Shown here: positions 38,426-46,091 of the stretch, piece after piece
How positions within the stretch are numbered: the stretch's first letter is position 1
Layout: each line of letters opens with the position of its first letter
Source: Xylophilus sp. GW821-FHT01B05
GTDB lineage: Bacteria > Pseudomonadota > Gammaproteobacteria > Burkholderiales > Burkholderiaceae_C
Length of the DNA stretch: 64,000 nucleotides
Assembly (NCBI GenBank): GCA_038961845.1
Contig: CP152408.1
Location: 1 to 64,000 of the forward strand
Reading direction: 5' to 3'
Notes under the pieces: model-generated
Told to the model about the DNA's origin: nothing
The model's database searches: none
The model's input: only the letters and a program-made list of their open reading frames with translations
Program-made: the position numbers and the translations under genes

Positions 38426-39634
38426 ATGACTTCCGCCGCCCTTTCCGTTGGCGCGCTCTCCGGCCTGCGCGTGGTCGAGATGGGCCAGCTCATCGCCGGC
38501 CCGTTCTGCGGCAAAACCTTGGGCGACTTTGGCGCCGACGTGGTCAAGATCGAAGCCCCGGGCAGCGGTGACCCGCTGCGCAACTGGCGCCTGTTGCAGG
38601 ACGGCACCTCGGTCTGGTGGCAGGTGCAGTCGCGCAACAAGCGCTCGATCGCACTCGACCTGCGCAGCGCCGAAGGCCAGGACATCGCGCGCCAACTGAT
38701 CGCCGAAGCCGATGTGCTTGTGGAAAACTTTCGGCCCGGCACGCTCGAAGCCTGGGGCCTGGGCTGGGACGCGCTGCATGCGCTCAACCCCGGGCTGGTG
38801 ATGTTGCGCATTTCCGGCTACGGCCAGACCGGGCCTTACCGTGACCTGCCCGGTTTCGGTGTGATCGGCGAGGCCATGGGCGGCTTGCGCCACCTCACCG
38901 CCGAGCCCGGCCGCGTGCCGGTGCGCGTGGGCGTTTCCATCGGCGACACGCTGGCCGCGCTGCACGGAACCATTGGCGTATTGATGGCGCTGTACCACCG
39001 CAAAGTGCATGGCGGCGAAGGCCAGGTGATAGACGTCGCGCTGCACGAGGCGGTGTTCAACTGCATGGAAAGTTTGCTGCCCGAGTACAGCGCTTTTGGC
39101 GCGGTGCGCGAAGCCGCGGGCAGTGCCTTGCCGGGCATTGCGCCGTCAAACGCCTACAAGTGCGCCGACGGTTATGTGCTGATCGCAGGCAATGGCGACA
39201 GCATTTTTCGCCGCTTGATGGAAAGCATTGGCCGCACTGATCTGGCCACGGCGCCGGATCTGCAAGACAACGCCGGCCGCGTGGCGCGCGTGGACGAGAT
39301 CGATGCGGCCATCGGCGCCTGGACTGCTGCGCGCTCCATTGCCGATGTGATGGAGATCCTGGGCGCCGCGCGCGTGCCGGCCGGCAAGGTCTACACCGCC
39401 AAAGATATCCACAGCGACCCGCACTACCGCGCCCGCGACATGGTGCTGCAACAGACCACGCGCGACGGCCATGTGCTGGACGTGCCGGGCATCGTGCCCA
39501 AGCTGTCGGCCACGCCGGGCAGCGTGCGTTCTTCTGCGCCGCACCTGGGCGATGACACCGATGCGGTGTTGCGCGAAGCGGGTTTGAGCGCGGGGCAGAT
39601 TCAGTTGTTGCGTGAAAAGGGGGTCGTTGCATGA
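38426..39634 (+). CDS. CaiB/BaiF-type (class III) CoA-transferase
   Basis: The 402-aa family III CoA-transferase has LRVVEMGQLIAGPFCGKTLG near the N-terminus, RNKRSIALDLRSAEGQD, and SGYGQTGPYRDLPGFG with the catalytic Asp expected to form an acyl-aspartyl anhydride. It moves CoA onto an organic acid. Its stop overlaps the lyase start (ATGA). With HMG-CoA lyase it would activate and cleave a branched dicarboxylic acid, such as citramalate or a 3-hydroxy-3-methylglutarate-like acid. Confidence 0.94.
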   Translation: MTSAALSVGALSGLRVVEMGQLIAGPFCGKTLGDFGADVVKIEAPGSGDPLRNWRLLQDGTSVWWQVQSRNKRSIALDLRSAEGQDIARQLIAEADVLVENFRPGTLEAWGLGWDALHALNPGLVMLRISGYGQTGPYRDLPGFGVIGEAMGGLRHLTAEPGRVPVRVGVSIGDTLAALHGTIGVLMALYHRKVHGGEGQVIDVALHEAVFNCMESLLPEYSAFGAVREAAGSALPGIAPSNAYKCADGYVLIAGNGDSIFRRLMESIGRTDLATAPDLQDNAGRVARVDEIDAAIGAWTAARSIADVMEILGAARVPAGKVYTAKDIHSDPHYRARDMVLQQTTRDGHVLDVPGIVPKLSATPGSVRSSAPHLGDDTDAVLREAGLSAGQIQLLREKGVVA

Positions 39635-40626
39635 GCGAAATTTGGAGTGGCGCCGCACGCCGTATCTACCTGCAAGAGGTCGGCCCGCGCGATGGGCTGC
39701 AAATGGAATCGGCCTTTGTGCCCACGGCCGACAAGATTGCGCTGGTCGATGCGCTGTCGGCTGCCGGGCTGGCCAAGATCGAGGTCACCTCTTTCACCTC
39801 GCCGCAGGCGATTCCCGCGCTGCGCGATGCGGAAATCGTGCTGCGCGAAATCCGCCGTGTGCCCGGCGTGGTCTACACCTGTTTGGTGCCCAACCTGCGC
39901 GGCGCCGAGCGCGCGGTGGATGCGCGCGCTGATGAATTCAACCTGGTGATGTCGGCCAGCGAAACCCACAACATTGCCAACCTGCGCATGACGCGCGCCC
40001 AGTCTTTTGCCGCGCTGACGCAGGTGGTGGCGCTGGCGCAGCAGTCGCGCATCGCGGTGAACGTGTCGCTGTCTTGCGCTTTCGGTTGCCCGATGGAAGG
40101 CGATGTCGATGCGGCCGTGGTGCTGGATTGGGCTGGGCGTTTTCTGGAACAGGATGGCGAGGGCACGGTAAGGGGAATCACCTTGTGCGACACCACCGGC
40201 ATGGCCTACCCGACACAGGTCGCCGCGCTGACCCGCGCTTTTCGCCAACGCTTTCCCGCAGCCGAGCTGACCCTGCACTTCCACAACACGCGCGGCATGG
40301 GCCTGGCCAATGTGTTGGCCGCGATCGACGCGGGTGCTGACCGCTTCGACGCATCGTTGGGCGGACTCGGCGGCTGCCCGTATGCGCCGGGCGCCAGCGG
40401 CAATGTCTGCACCGAAGAAATCGTGCACGCGCTGCAGCTGATGGACTTTTCCACAGGCTGCGATCTGCCGCAGTTGCTGGCGGCCGCCGCGCGCCTGCCC
40501 GCGCTGATCGGCCATGACATCCCGAGCCAGATCGCCAAGGCCGGCCCGCGCCTGGCACTGCATGCGCCGCCGGCGGACTTTGCCGCGCTGCGCGAACGCG
40601 CGCTGGCGCGCGATGCCGTGCATTGA
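39631..40626 (+). CDS. Hydroxymethylglutaryl-CoA lyase-family protein
   Basis: The 331-aa DRE-TIM metallolyase starts with IYLQEVGPRDGLQMES (catalytic Arg and Asp), has HFHNTRGMGLANVLAAI with metal-binding histidines, and the C-terminal GGCPYAPGASGNVCTEEI with the catalytic Cys. It cleaves 3-hydroxy-3-methylglutaryl-CoA or a related acyl-CoA into acetyl-CoA plus a keto acid. It is translationally coupled to the CoA-transferase; the Bug protein follows 89 bases on. Confidence 0.93.
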   Translation: MSEIWSGAARRIYLQEVGPRDGLQMESAFVPTADKIALVDALSAAGLAKIEVTSFTSPQAIPALRDAEIVLREIRRVPGVVYTCLVPNLRGAERAVDARADEFNLVMSASETHNIANLRMTRAQSFAALTQVVALAQQSRIAVNVSLSCAFGCPMEGDVDAAVVLDWAGRFLEQDGEGTVRGITLCDTTGMAYPTQVAALTRAFRQRFPAAELTLHFHNTRGMGLANVLAAIDAGADRFDASLGGLGGCPYAPGASGNVCTEEIVHALQLMDFSTGCDLPQLLAAAARLPALIGHDIPSQIAKAGPRLALHAPPADFAALRERALARDAVH

Positions 40627-40640
40627 TGTCCAAAGAGAGA

Positions 40641-40682
40641 ACCGTTCGTCCTGAGCTTGTCGAAGGACCCAGCCCGAACGGT
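40641..40682. repeat. GTTCG/CGAAC hairpin repeat, copy 1
   Basis: ACCGTTCG and CGAACGGT enclose CCTGAGCTTGTCGAAGG. Related copies lie at 58.6 and 60.4 kb. This type of dispersed palindrome is widespread in proteobacteria. Confidence 0.75.
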
Positions 40683-40689
40683 CGCAGTT

Positions 40690-40698
40690 TTATCCACA
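40690..40698. promoter_or_regulatory. Perfect DnaA box upstream of the Bug gene
   Basis: TTATCCACA sits 17 bases before the ATG of the Bug-protein gene, just after a hairpin repeat, and close to the ribosome binding site ACAGGAGA. It is one of the clustered DnaA boxes of the 37.3-43.5 kb region. Confidence 0.5.
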
Positions 40699-40715
40699 AC
40701 GACAGGAGACTTTTC

Positions 40716-41693
40716 ATGAACATCACCCGCCGCCATGTGCTGGCACTGGCCACCTTTGCCAGCCTGGGTTTTTCTGCACACGCGCAGACCGGCCACTATC
40801 CGAACAAACCGGTGCTGTTGCTGGTGCCCACCGCTGCTGGCGGCACCACCGATATTTCCGCGCGCATGCTTGGTGTGCCGCTGGGCACGGCGCTGGGGCA
40901 GACCGTGGTTGTGGATAACCGCGGCGGCGCCAACGGCGGCATCGCGGCGGTCGCGGTCAAGCGCGCGGAACCCGATGGCTACACGCTGTTGATGCAGTAC
41001 TCGGGCTACCACGTGATCACGCCGCTGGTCAGCAAACAGCCCTTGCAATGGAAGCCGGAAGAGCTGCAGCCGGTGGCCAATGTGCTGTCGGCGCCGCAGA
41101 TCGTGGTGGTGCGCGCCGACCTGCCGTACAAGACCATGGCCGAGTTCATCGCCTTTGCAAAAGCCAATCCGGGCAAGGTCAATTACGCGTCTTCAGGCAA
41201 TGGCTCGCTGCAGCATGCAACGGGCGCCATGTTGGAACAACAGGCCGGCATCCAGATGACGCACGTTCCGTACAAGGGCACCGGCCCGGCGCTGCAGGAT
41301 TTGCTCGGCGGCCAGGTCGACATCACCTTTGGCACGGCGCCGCCCTTCATCCCGCACATCCAGTCGGGCCGCCTGCGGGTGTTGGCCACCACCGGAAAAG
41401 CGCGTTTGCCCAGCCTGCCCGATGTGCCGACCACGGCCGAAGCCGGCCTGCCCAAGCTCGACGCGACCTCGTGGTTTGGCGTGTTCGCACCGGCCAAGAC
41501 GCCCAAGCCGATTGTGGATAAGTTGTCCGCCGAGATCGCCAAGGTGGTGGCCGACCCGGCTTTCCAGAAAAAAGCGCAAGAGCAAGGCGCCGTGGCCGAC
41601 TATCTGAACCCGCAGCAGCTCAATGCGCTGGTAGAGCGCGAAACCGCCAACTGGACCGCAGTCGTCAAAGCCGCGCATATCGAAGCTGACTGA
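40716..41693 (+). CDS. Bug/TctC-family periplasmic substrate-binding protein
   Basis: The 325-aa binding protein starts at ATG 40716 (MNITRRHVLALATFASLGF) behind CAGGAGAC. The signal peptide contains TRRHVLAL, which is twin-arginine-like. Family motifs are LVPTAAGGTTDISARMLG and NRGGANGGIAAVAVKRAEPDG. It is the third gene of the LysR-controlled operon and is likely to bind the organic acid that the CoA-transferase activates. A perfect DnaA box (41513-41521) lies within its coding sequence. Confidence 0.93.
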   Translation: MNITRRHVLALATFASLGFSAHAQTGHYPNKPVLLLVPTAAGGTTDISARMLGVPLGTALGQTVVVDNRGGANGGIAAVAVKRAEPDGYTLLMQYSGYHVITPLVSKQPLQWKPEELQPVANVLSAPQIVVVRADLPYKTMAEFIAFAKANPGKVNYASSGNGSLQHATGAMLEQQAGIQMTHVPYKGTGPALQDLLGGQVDITFGTAPPFIPHIQSGRLRVLATTGKARLPSLPDVPTTAEAGLPKLDATSWFGVFAPAKTPKPIVDKLSAEIAKVVADPAFQKKAQEQGAVADYLNPQQLNALVERETANWTAVVKAAHIEAD

Positions 41694-41719
41694 TTCGGAG
41701 CTGCTTTCTCACCCATGGA

Positions 41720-41750
41720 CCCCGCCTTTGGCGGGGTTTTTTTATTTTTC
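41720..41750 (+). terminator. Strong intrinsic terminator
   Basis: CCCCGCC-TTT-GGCGGGG followed by TTTTTTTATTTTT, 27 bases after the Bug-gene stop. It ends the CoA-transferase operon and isolates the origin-like region downstream. Confidence 0.9.
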
Positions 41751-41820
41751 CCCGCGCTTCGCGCGGGCTGGCAGAGCGCGCGACTTCTACCAGTTCATGT
41801 CTATAACTTCTATTTCAAAT

Positions 41821-42017
41821 TAGTAGTAGTAGTAAGGGACGCCCTCTTCTGTGGATAAGTCCTTTTTCCCCATGCCGCGTCAAGGACTTGCGGCGCCGAC
41901 AAGCATGTGGACGCCGGGCTGGTCCTTTCAGAGCGCATTGCGAACAACTCCGCAGACCGCGCCGCGCCTGTGGATAAGCTGCGAGTTGTGCCAGAACTAT
42001 CCACAGAGTTATCAAAA
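41821..42017 (+). other. Origin-like module I: DnaA-trio repeat plus four DnaA-box positions
   Basis: TAG x4 then TAA (41821-41835) follows an AT-rich stretch. GGGACGCCC and a perfect TGTGGATAA (41850) come next, then TGTGGATAA (41969, perfect), CTATCCACA (41997) and TTATCAAAA (42009). Offsets are +0, +119, +147 and +159. The first two boxes point one way, the last two the other. ORFs across it are short and have no protein-like sequence. It is part of the 1308-base gene-free gap (41694-43001). Confidence 0.75.
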
Positions 42018-42081
42018 TTCCGCCGCACGGCAATGCGATGAAATTTTGAAGAAAAGTAGCTGAAACCCTTGCTGGACGCCG

Positions 42082-42110
42082 GCTAATAGCTATTAAAACA
42101 ATAGCTACAA
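42082..42110. repeat. ATAGCTATT hairpin repeat after module I
   Basis: TAATAGCTATTAAAACAATAGCTA is an AT-rich dyad of the same family as the copies at 26.1 and 57.1 kb. It separates module I from the hairpin-repeat stretch. Confidence 0.55.
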
Positions 42111-42200
42111 GTGCGCAGCCACGCGTTGTGTGCTGCGGACGGCTGCCGCGCGCATGGCCAAAAGATGGCCCGGCCCCCTTCTGCCGGAACAAAACAGGCG

Positions 42201-42496
42201 CTTCAAAACCGCTGGACGCACCGTGGCCTGCAGTGCATTGCGGCTTCAGCGACTTTGACGCGCCAGTGCGCTGGCCGCGGCGCGGGCTGCCCAGCCTTGC
42301 CGCGCGGCTGAGGCGGCGCTCCAGGGCCTTCAAAGCGGCTGCAGTGGCCCGCTGGAGGCAGTTCCAGCGACTTTGGCGCGTCTGATTTGCGGCGAGCGCA
42401 CGCGCCAGCCGGTTTTGGCCGCCGCCGCGTGGCGGCCCAAAGTCTTCAAAACCGCTACTGCCGGCAGCAAGGGCCGGTTCCATCGATTTTGAAGCG
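42201..42496. repeat. Three imperfect hairpin-forming repeats between origin-like modules
   Basis: CTTCAAAACCGCT-like blocks at 42201, 42328 and 42444 are each followed, 34-43 bases later, by an inverted partner such as CAGCGACTTTGACG or ATCGATTTTGAAGCG (42244, 42362, 42478). The GC-rich unit recurs about every 116-127 bases. No coding function is apparent. Confidence 0.5.
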
Positions 42497-42620
42497 CCGA
42501 CTTGCGCGGCGGTGGCCGCGGCGAAACCACTTTTGCTCTGCACACGGGCCTGGCACACAAGCGTGGCCGGAACAGGCTCGCGGCTTTCGCCAGTTCTTCT
42601 CTATCAGTGCTATTTCTAAA

Positions 42621-42817
42621 TAGTAGTAGTAATAGGCGAGCGCCTCTTCTGTGGATAAGTCACTTTTCCAGCGCCAGATCAAGGACTTGCGGCGGCGACA
42701 AGCATGTGGACGCGGGCCTGGTGCGCGCAGACCGAACAGATAACAACTTTCCAGAGCGCCGCGGCGCTGTGGATAACTGCGTGCTTGTGCCGGAACTATC
42801 CCCAGGGTTTTCAGTGG
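42621..42817 (+). other. Origin-like module II: DnaA-trio repeat plus DnaA boxes
   Basis: TAG x3, TAA, TAG (42621-42635), then GC-rich sequence and a perfect TGTGGATAA at 42650, a second at 42768, and a decayed CTATCCCCA at 42797. It lies exactly 800 bases after module I at the trio, the first box and the third box, and shares CAAGGACTTGCGGCG and CGACAAGCATGTGGACGC with it, so I and II are tandem duplicates. A further perfect box is at 42938-42946. Confidence 0.7.
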
Positions 42818-42862
42818 CCGGCAGGGCGCGAAAAATTTTCTTCTTGGAGAAAGTAAGAAAGC

Positions 42863-42904
42863 CCTTATAGAACAAGGGCTTGTAGCTATAAAAACAATAG
42901 CTAA
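42863..42904. repeat. Hairpin repeat after module II
   Basis: GCCCTTATAGAACAAGGGC is followed by TAGCTATAAAAACAATAGCTA. It occupies the same position relative to module II as the dyad after module I. Confidence 0.55.
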
Positions 42905-42937
42905 TATGTAACAACAGGGCGACCGCGGAGCCGTGCC

Positions 42938-42946
42938 TGTGGATAA
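42938..42946. promoter_or_regulatory. Isolated perfect DnaA box after module II
   Basis: TGTGGATAA with TTTTTATG immediately downstream, 56 bases before the end of the ybhN-like gene. Confidence 0.5.
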
Positions 42947-42970
42947 GTTTTTATGAGCTGAATATGCCTT

Positions 42971-42993
42971 AAGCCCAGGTGCAGCCTGGGCTT
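42971..42993 (-). terminator. Hairpin repeat terminating the ybhP-clsB-ybhN operon
   Basis: AAGCCCAGG-TGCAG-CCTGGGCTT lies just downstream of the ybhN stop on the minus strand, with ATAGCTATC beside it. Confidence 0.6.
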
Positions 42994-43001
42994 ATAGCTA
43001 T

Positions 43002-43976
43002 CTATTTAATAGTGGATGTGCGCCGCCGCGCGCGCCACTCCACCAGCCCAAAGCCCAGTACCGCGAGCAGCAGCGGCCCGAAGTAGTACAGCGCCCGGTA
43101 GGCCAGCACAGCGGCCAGCACCTGCTCTGTCGGCGCGAGGCCCGCCAGCAGCGCCACGGCCACGGCCTCCAGCACGCCCAGGCCGGCCGGCACCCGCGAC
43201 ACCAGGCCGGCCACTGCGCCAAACAGCATGGTCGACAGCACGGCCGCATAGGGCGCCTGCTGTTGCAGCAGCATCCACACCGCGCCAGACATCAGCGCCC
43301 AGTTGATGGCGGACGCCGCCACCTGCAGCGGCGCGAACCAGGGCCCGGGCAGCACAAAGCGGTGGCCATGCCATGCCAGCGGCCGGCCGTGGCGCCAGGC
43401 GCAGAGCAGCCAGTAGGCCAGCGGCACGGCGGCCAGCAGCAGGGCGATGGCGTGCCAGGGCGGGGTGACGGGCAGCCAGTCTGTGGATAACTTGGGCGGC
43501 CAAAGCCACAGGGCGGCGCCGGCCAGCGGGAAGTAGCCGATCCAGTTGCTGAGCACGCTGGTGGCTGCGATCTGGCCGATCTGCAGCGGCGCCAGGCCCT
43601 GGCGTGAGTACAGGCGCAGGCGCACCGCCACGCCGCCGATCAGGGAGCCCAGGTTGAGCGTGAACGGGTAGCTGACCAGGGTGATGCCGACGGTGGTGGC
43701 CGCGCGGATCGGCAGGCGGTTGTAGTGGCGGCCGATCAGGTCGAAGCAGCCGTAGAGCAGGTGGCTGGCCAGCGCCAGGCCGGCGGCGGCCAGCAGCACG
43801 GGCGGCGGCAGTGCGCGCACGGCACGCCAGACGCCGGGCCAGTCCATGTTGCGGCCTTGGCGGTACAACAGCGCCGCGATCAGCAGCAGCAAGGCCAGGC
43901 TGGCGATGCGCGCGGCCCAGCGCCAGTGCGCGTGGCGGCGCAGGCGCTGCCAGAGCGGCATCGCCTCAGGCGGCAT
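43002..43976 (-). CDS. ybhN: YbhN/UPF0104-type lysylphosphatidylglycerol-synthase-like membrane protein
   Basis: The 324-aa polytopic protein has about eight membrane segments and matches the flippase-like transmembrane domain of MprF without its synthase part (GITLVSYPFTLNLGSLIGG, SNWIGYFPLAGAALW, VSRVPAGLGVLEAVAVAL). It is the third gene of a minus-strand operon whose order ybhP-clsB-ybhN is the same as in E. coli. It overlaps clsB by 11 bases. A role in phospholipid handling is inferred from context. Confidence 0.85.
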   Translation of the reverse strand: MPPEAMPLWQRLRRHAHWRWAARIASLALLLLIAALLYRQGRNMDWPGVWRAVRALPPPVLLAAAGLALASHLLYGCFDLIGRHYNRLPIRAATTVGITLVSYPFTLNLGSLIGGVAVRLRLYSRQGLAPLQIGQIAATSVLSNWIGYFPLAGAALWLWPPKLSTDWLPVTPPWHAIALLLAAVPLAYWLLCAWRHGRPLAWHGHRFVLPGPWFAPLQVAASAINWALMSGAVWMLLQQQAPYAAVLSTMLFGAVAGLVSRVPAGLGVLEAVAVALLAGLAPTEQVLAAVLAYRALYYFGPLLLAVLGFGLVEWRARRRTSTIK

Positions 43977-45210
43977 CGGTGCGCGTCGGGCCGCTGCCCT
44001 CGGGCGCGCTGCCGGTGTCGGACCAGTGCACGGGCTGGGCCCGTTGGGACGAGCGCGGCAGCCAGCCGGCCCAGGACGGGTACCAGCGCAGGATGTGGAA
44101 CACGAAGAAGCTGCGCACCAGGCGCCAGCCGCTCCATTCGGTGCCCAGGTCTTGGGTTTCTATGCGCTTGCAGCTGTGCTGCATCAGGTGATCCAGCCGC
44201 GCGTGCAGCTGTTCGTTGAAGGCGCGGTCGCGGATGACGACGTTGGCTTCGAGGTTGAGCGACAGGCTCAGCGGGTCGAGGTTGCTGGAGCCGACGGTGG
44301 CCCATTCACGGTCGGCCAGCGCGACCTTGCCGTGCAGCGGCCGGTCGGTGTACTCGTAGATGCGCACGCCCGCATGCAGCAGGTGGTGGTAGAGCATGCT
44401 GGCCGCGGTTTTGACAATGGGCATGTCGGGCTTGCCCTGCAGGATCAGGCGCACGTCCACGCCGCGGCGCGCGGCGCGGCGCATGTCCTGGATCAGGCGG
44501 TAGCCGGGAAAGAAGTAGGCGTTGGCGATGACGACGCGCTCGCGCGCGGTGCGCATGGCGGCGCGGTAGTGGCGCTCGATGTCGGTGGTGTGGCGATGGT
44601 TGTCGCGGGTGGCGAACAAGGCCTGCGCGGCGCCTGCGGGCGGCAGCTCTGGCTGCAACGGGGCGGCGGCCTGCGGTCTGTGTGGCCGCGCCGCGCCGAC
44701 GGCATGCAGCACGAAGCGGTGGATGTGGGCGACCACCGGGCCATTGACCTCGACCGCGTAGTCTTGTTTGGCCTCGGGGCCGAAGTCGGCCAGGTGGTCA
44801 GCCGAGTAATTGATGCCGCCGACAAAGGCGCGCTTGCCATCCACCACCACCAGCTTGCGGTGCATGCGGCGCAGCAGGTTCAGGCGCTGGCCGAAGATGC
44901 GCGGTGCCGGGTCGAACACGCGCAGCCGCACGCCCTGGGAGCTGAGCGAATGCAGGAAGGCATCAGACAGGTCGGGCGAGCCATAGCCGTCGATCATGAC
45001 GTGCACCCGGGCGCCGTTGTGCGCGGCCTGCACCAGCGCGTCGCGCAGCGCCAGGCCGACCTTGTCTTCGAACAGGATGAAGGTCTCCAGCACCACCTCG
45101 TGCCGGGCCGCGGCGATGCACTCGAACACGCGCGGGAAGAAGGCCTCGCCGTTCTCCAGCAGGCGCAGCTGGTTGCCATCGGTCCAGCGTGCGCGCCGGC
45201 CTGGGTTCAT
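43966..45210 (-). CDS. clsB: Cardiolipin synthase B-type phospholipase D family protein
   Basis: The 414-aa protein has two HKD motifs: MHRKLVVVDGKRAFVGG (about 118-134) and LHGKVALADREWATVGSSN (about 292-310), joined by a central domain. It makes cardiolipin or related phospholipids at the inner membrane. ATG 45210 overlaps the ybhP stop (ATGA). The frame continues upstream to 45501 but that stretch belongs to ybhP in another frame. Confidence 0.92.
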   Translation of the reverse strand: MNPGRRARWTDGNQLRLLENGEAFFPRVFECIAAARHEVVLETFILFEDKVGLALRDALVQAAHNGARVHVMIDGYGSPDLSDAFLHSLSSQGVRLRVFDPAPRIFGQRLNLLRRMHRKLVVVDGKRAFVGGINYSADHLADFGPEAKQDYAVEVNGPVVAHIHRFVLHAVGAARPHRPQAAAPLQPELPPAGAAQALFATRDNHRHTTDIERHYRAAMRTARERVVIANAYFFPGYRLIQDMRRAARRGVDVRLILQGKPDMPIVKTAASMLYHHLLHAGVRIYEYTDRPLHGKVALADREWATVGSSNLDPLSLSLNLEANVVIRDRAFNEQLHARLDHLMQHSCKRIETQDLGTEWSGWRLVRSFFVFHILRWYPSWAGWLPRSSQRAQPVHWSDTGSAPEGSGPTRTDAA

Positions 45211-45986
45211 AGCGAGAGTTCGGCCGCCAGCGGTGCGTGGTCCGACAGGTGCGACCAGGGCCGGCGCGGCAGTACGAAGGGGGCATGGACCACGGCGTTG
45301 CGCACATAGATGCGGTCCAGCGGCAGCACCGGCATCTTGGCCGGGAAGGTGCGCGCGGCGCGGCCCTCGGCCTGCACGAAGACTTCGCGCAGGCCGGCGC
45401 CCTTGCGCAGGATCTCGTGGGCGCGGCTGCGCCAGTCGTTGAAGTCGCCCGCCACCACCAGCGGCGCGTTGGCCGGGATGTCTTTGCGGATCAGCTCGCA
45501 CATCAGGTGCAACTGCTTGCGCCGGTGGTGCTCTTGCAGGCCCAGGTGCACGCAGATCGCATGCAGGTTGGTGGCGCGGCCGGGCAGGCGCAGCACGCAG
45601 TGCAGCATGCCGCGGCGCTCGGGGCCGCTGATGGAGACGTCGTGGTTCTGGTGGTGGACGATCGGAAACTTCGACAGCAGCGCGTTGCCGTGGTGGCCGT
45701 TGTCATAGACCGCGTTGCGGCCATAGGCGAACTGCGACCAGATGCTGTCGGCCAGGAACTCGTAGTGCGGCGCTGGCGGGAAGTTGGCGATGCGGTTCGG
45801 GTGCTTGGCGTGCGTGCCCAGCACCTCTTGCAAAAACACCACGTCGGCCGACACGCTGCGCACTGCGTCGCGCAGGTCGTGCAGCATGAAGCGCCGGTTG
45901 AAGGAGGTGAAGCCCTTGTGGATATTGACGGTGAGCACGCGCACGGTCACAGGCGGGTCGGTGGGCAGGGGCGTGGCAGCAGTCAT
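45207..45986 (-). CDS. ybhP: Endonuclease/exonuclease/phosphatase-family protein (YbhP-like)
   Basis: The 259-aa EEP-fold protein has VNIHKGFTSFNRR, VVFLQEVLG (catalytic Glu), GHHGNALLSKFP, VVAGDFNDWRSRA and LSDHAPLAAELSL (Asp-His pair). ATG 45986 fits; 33 more residues upstream have no similarity. It is the first gene of the ybhP-clsB-ybhN operon. The natural substrate may be a phospholipid or nucleic acid; this is unresolved. Confidence 0.9.
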   Translation of the reverse strand: MTAATPLPTDPPVTVRVLTVNIHKGFTSFNRRFMLHDLRDAVRSVSADVVFLQEVLGTHAKHPNRIANFPPAPHYEFLADSIWSQFAYGRNAVYDNGHHGNALLSKFPIVHHQNHDVSISGPERRGMLHCVLRLPGRATNLHAICVHLGLQEHHRRKQLHLMCELIRKDIPANAPLVVAGDFNDWRSRAHEILRKGAGLREVFVQAEGRAARTFPAKMPVLPLDRIYVRNAVVHAPFVLPRRPWSHLSDHAPLAAELSL

Positions 45987-46091
45987 GCGGGAGTACGGAT
46001 CAGGAGAGGGCGTGCACCCCGGCCTGGCATTCTCCAAGTGGCGCTGCTGCGGCCACTGTAGGACGGCAAGCCGTCCGAGTGGCAACCGGCG

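Noticed and set aside
41821..41835. TAG repeats as a simple microsatellite
   Set aside because: They occur at three loci at the same 29-base distance from a DnaA-box position, so chance slippage alone does not explain them.
42201..42496. Possible CRISPR array
   Set aside because: Units are long, imperfect and hairpin-like with unequal spacing; there are no constant repeats with unique spacers and no cas genes in the window.
41815..42870. Open frames of 75-247 aa across the origin-like region, both strands
   Set aside because: They cross repeats and DnaA boxes, lack ribosome binding sites, and their translations are low-complexity; the region is better explained as non-coding.
45211..45501. 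N-terminal extension of clsB
   Set aside because: It overlaps the end of ybhP in another frame and has no family match; ATGA coupling at 45210 is clear.
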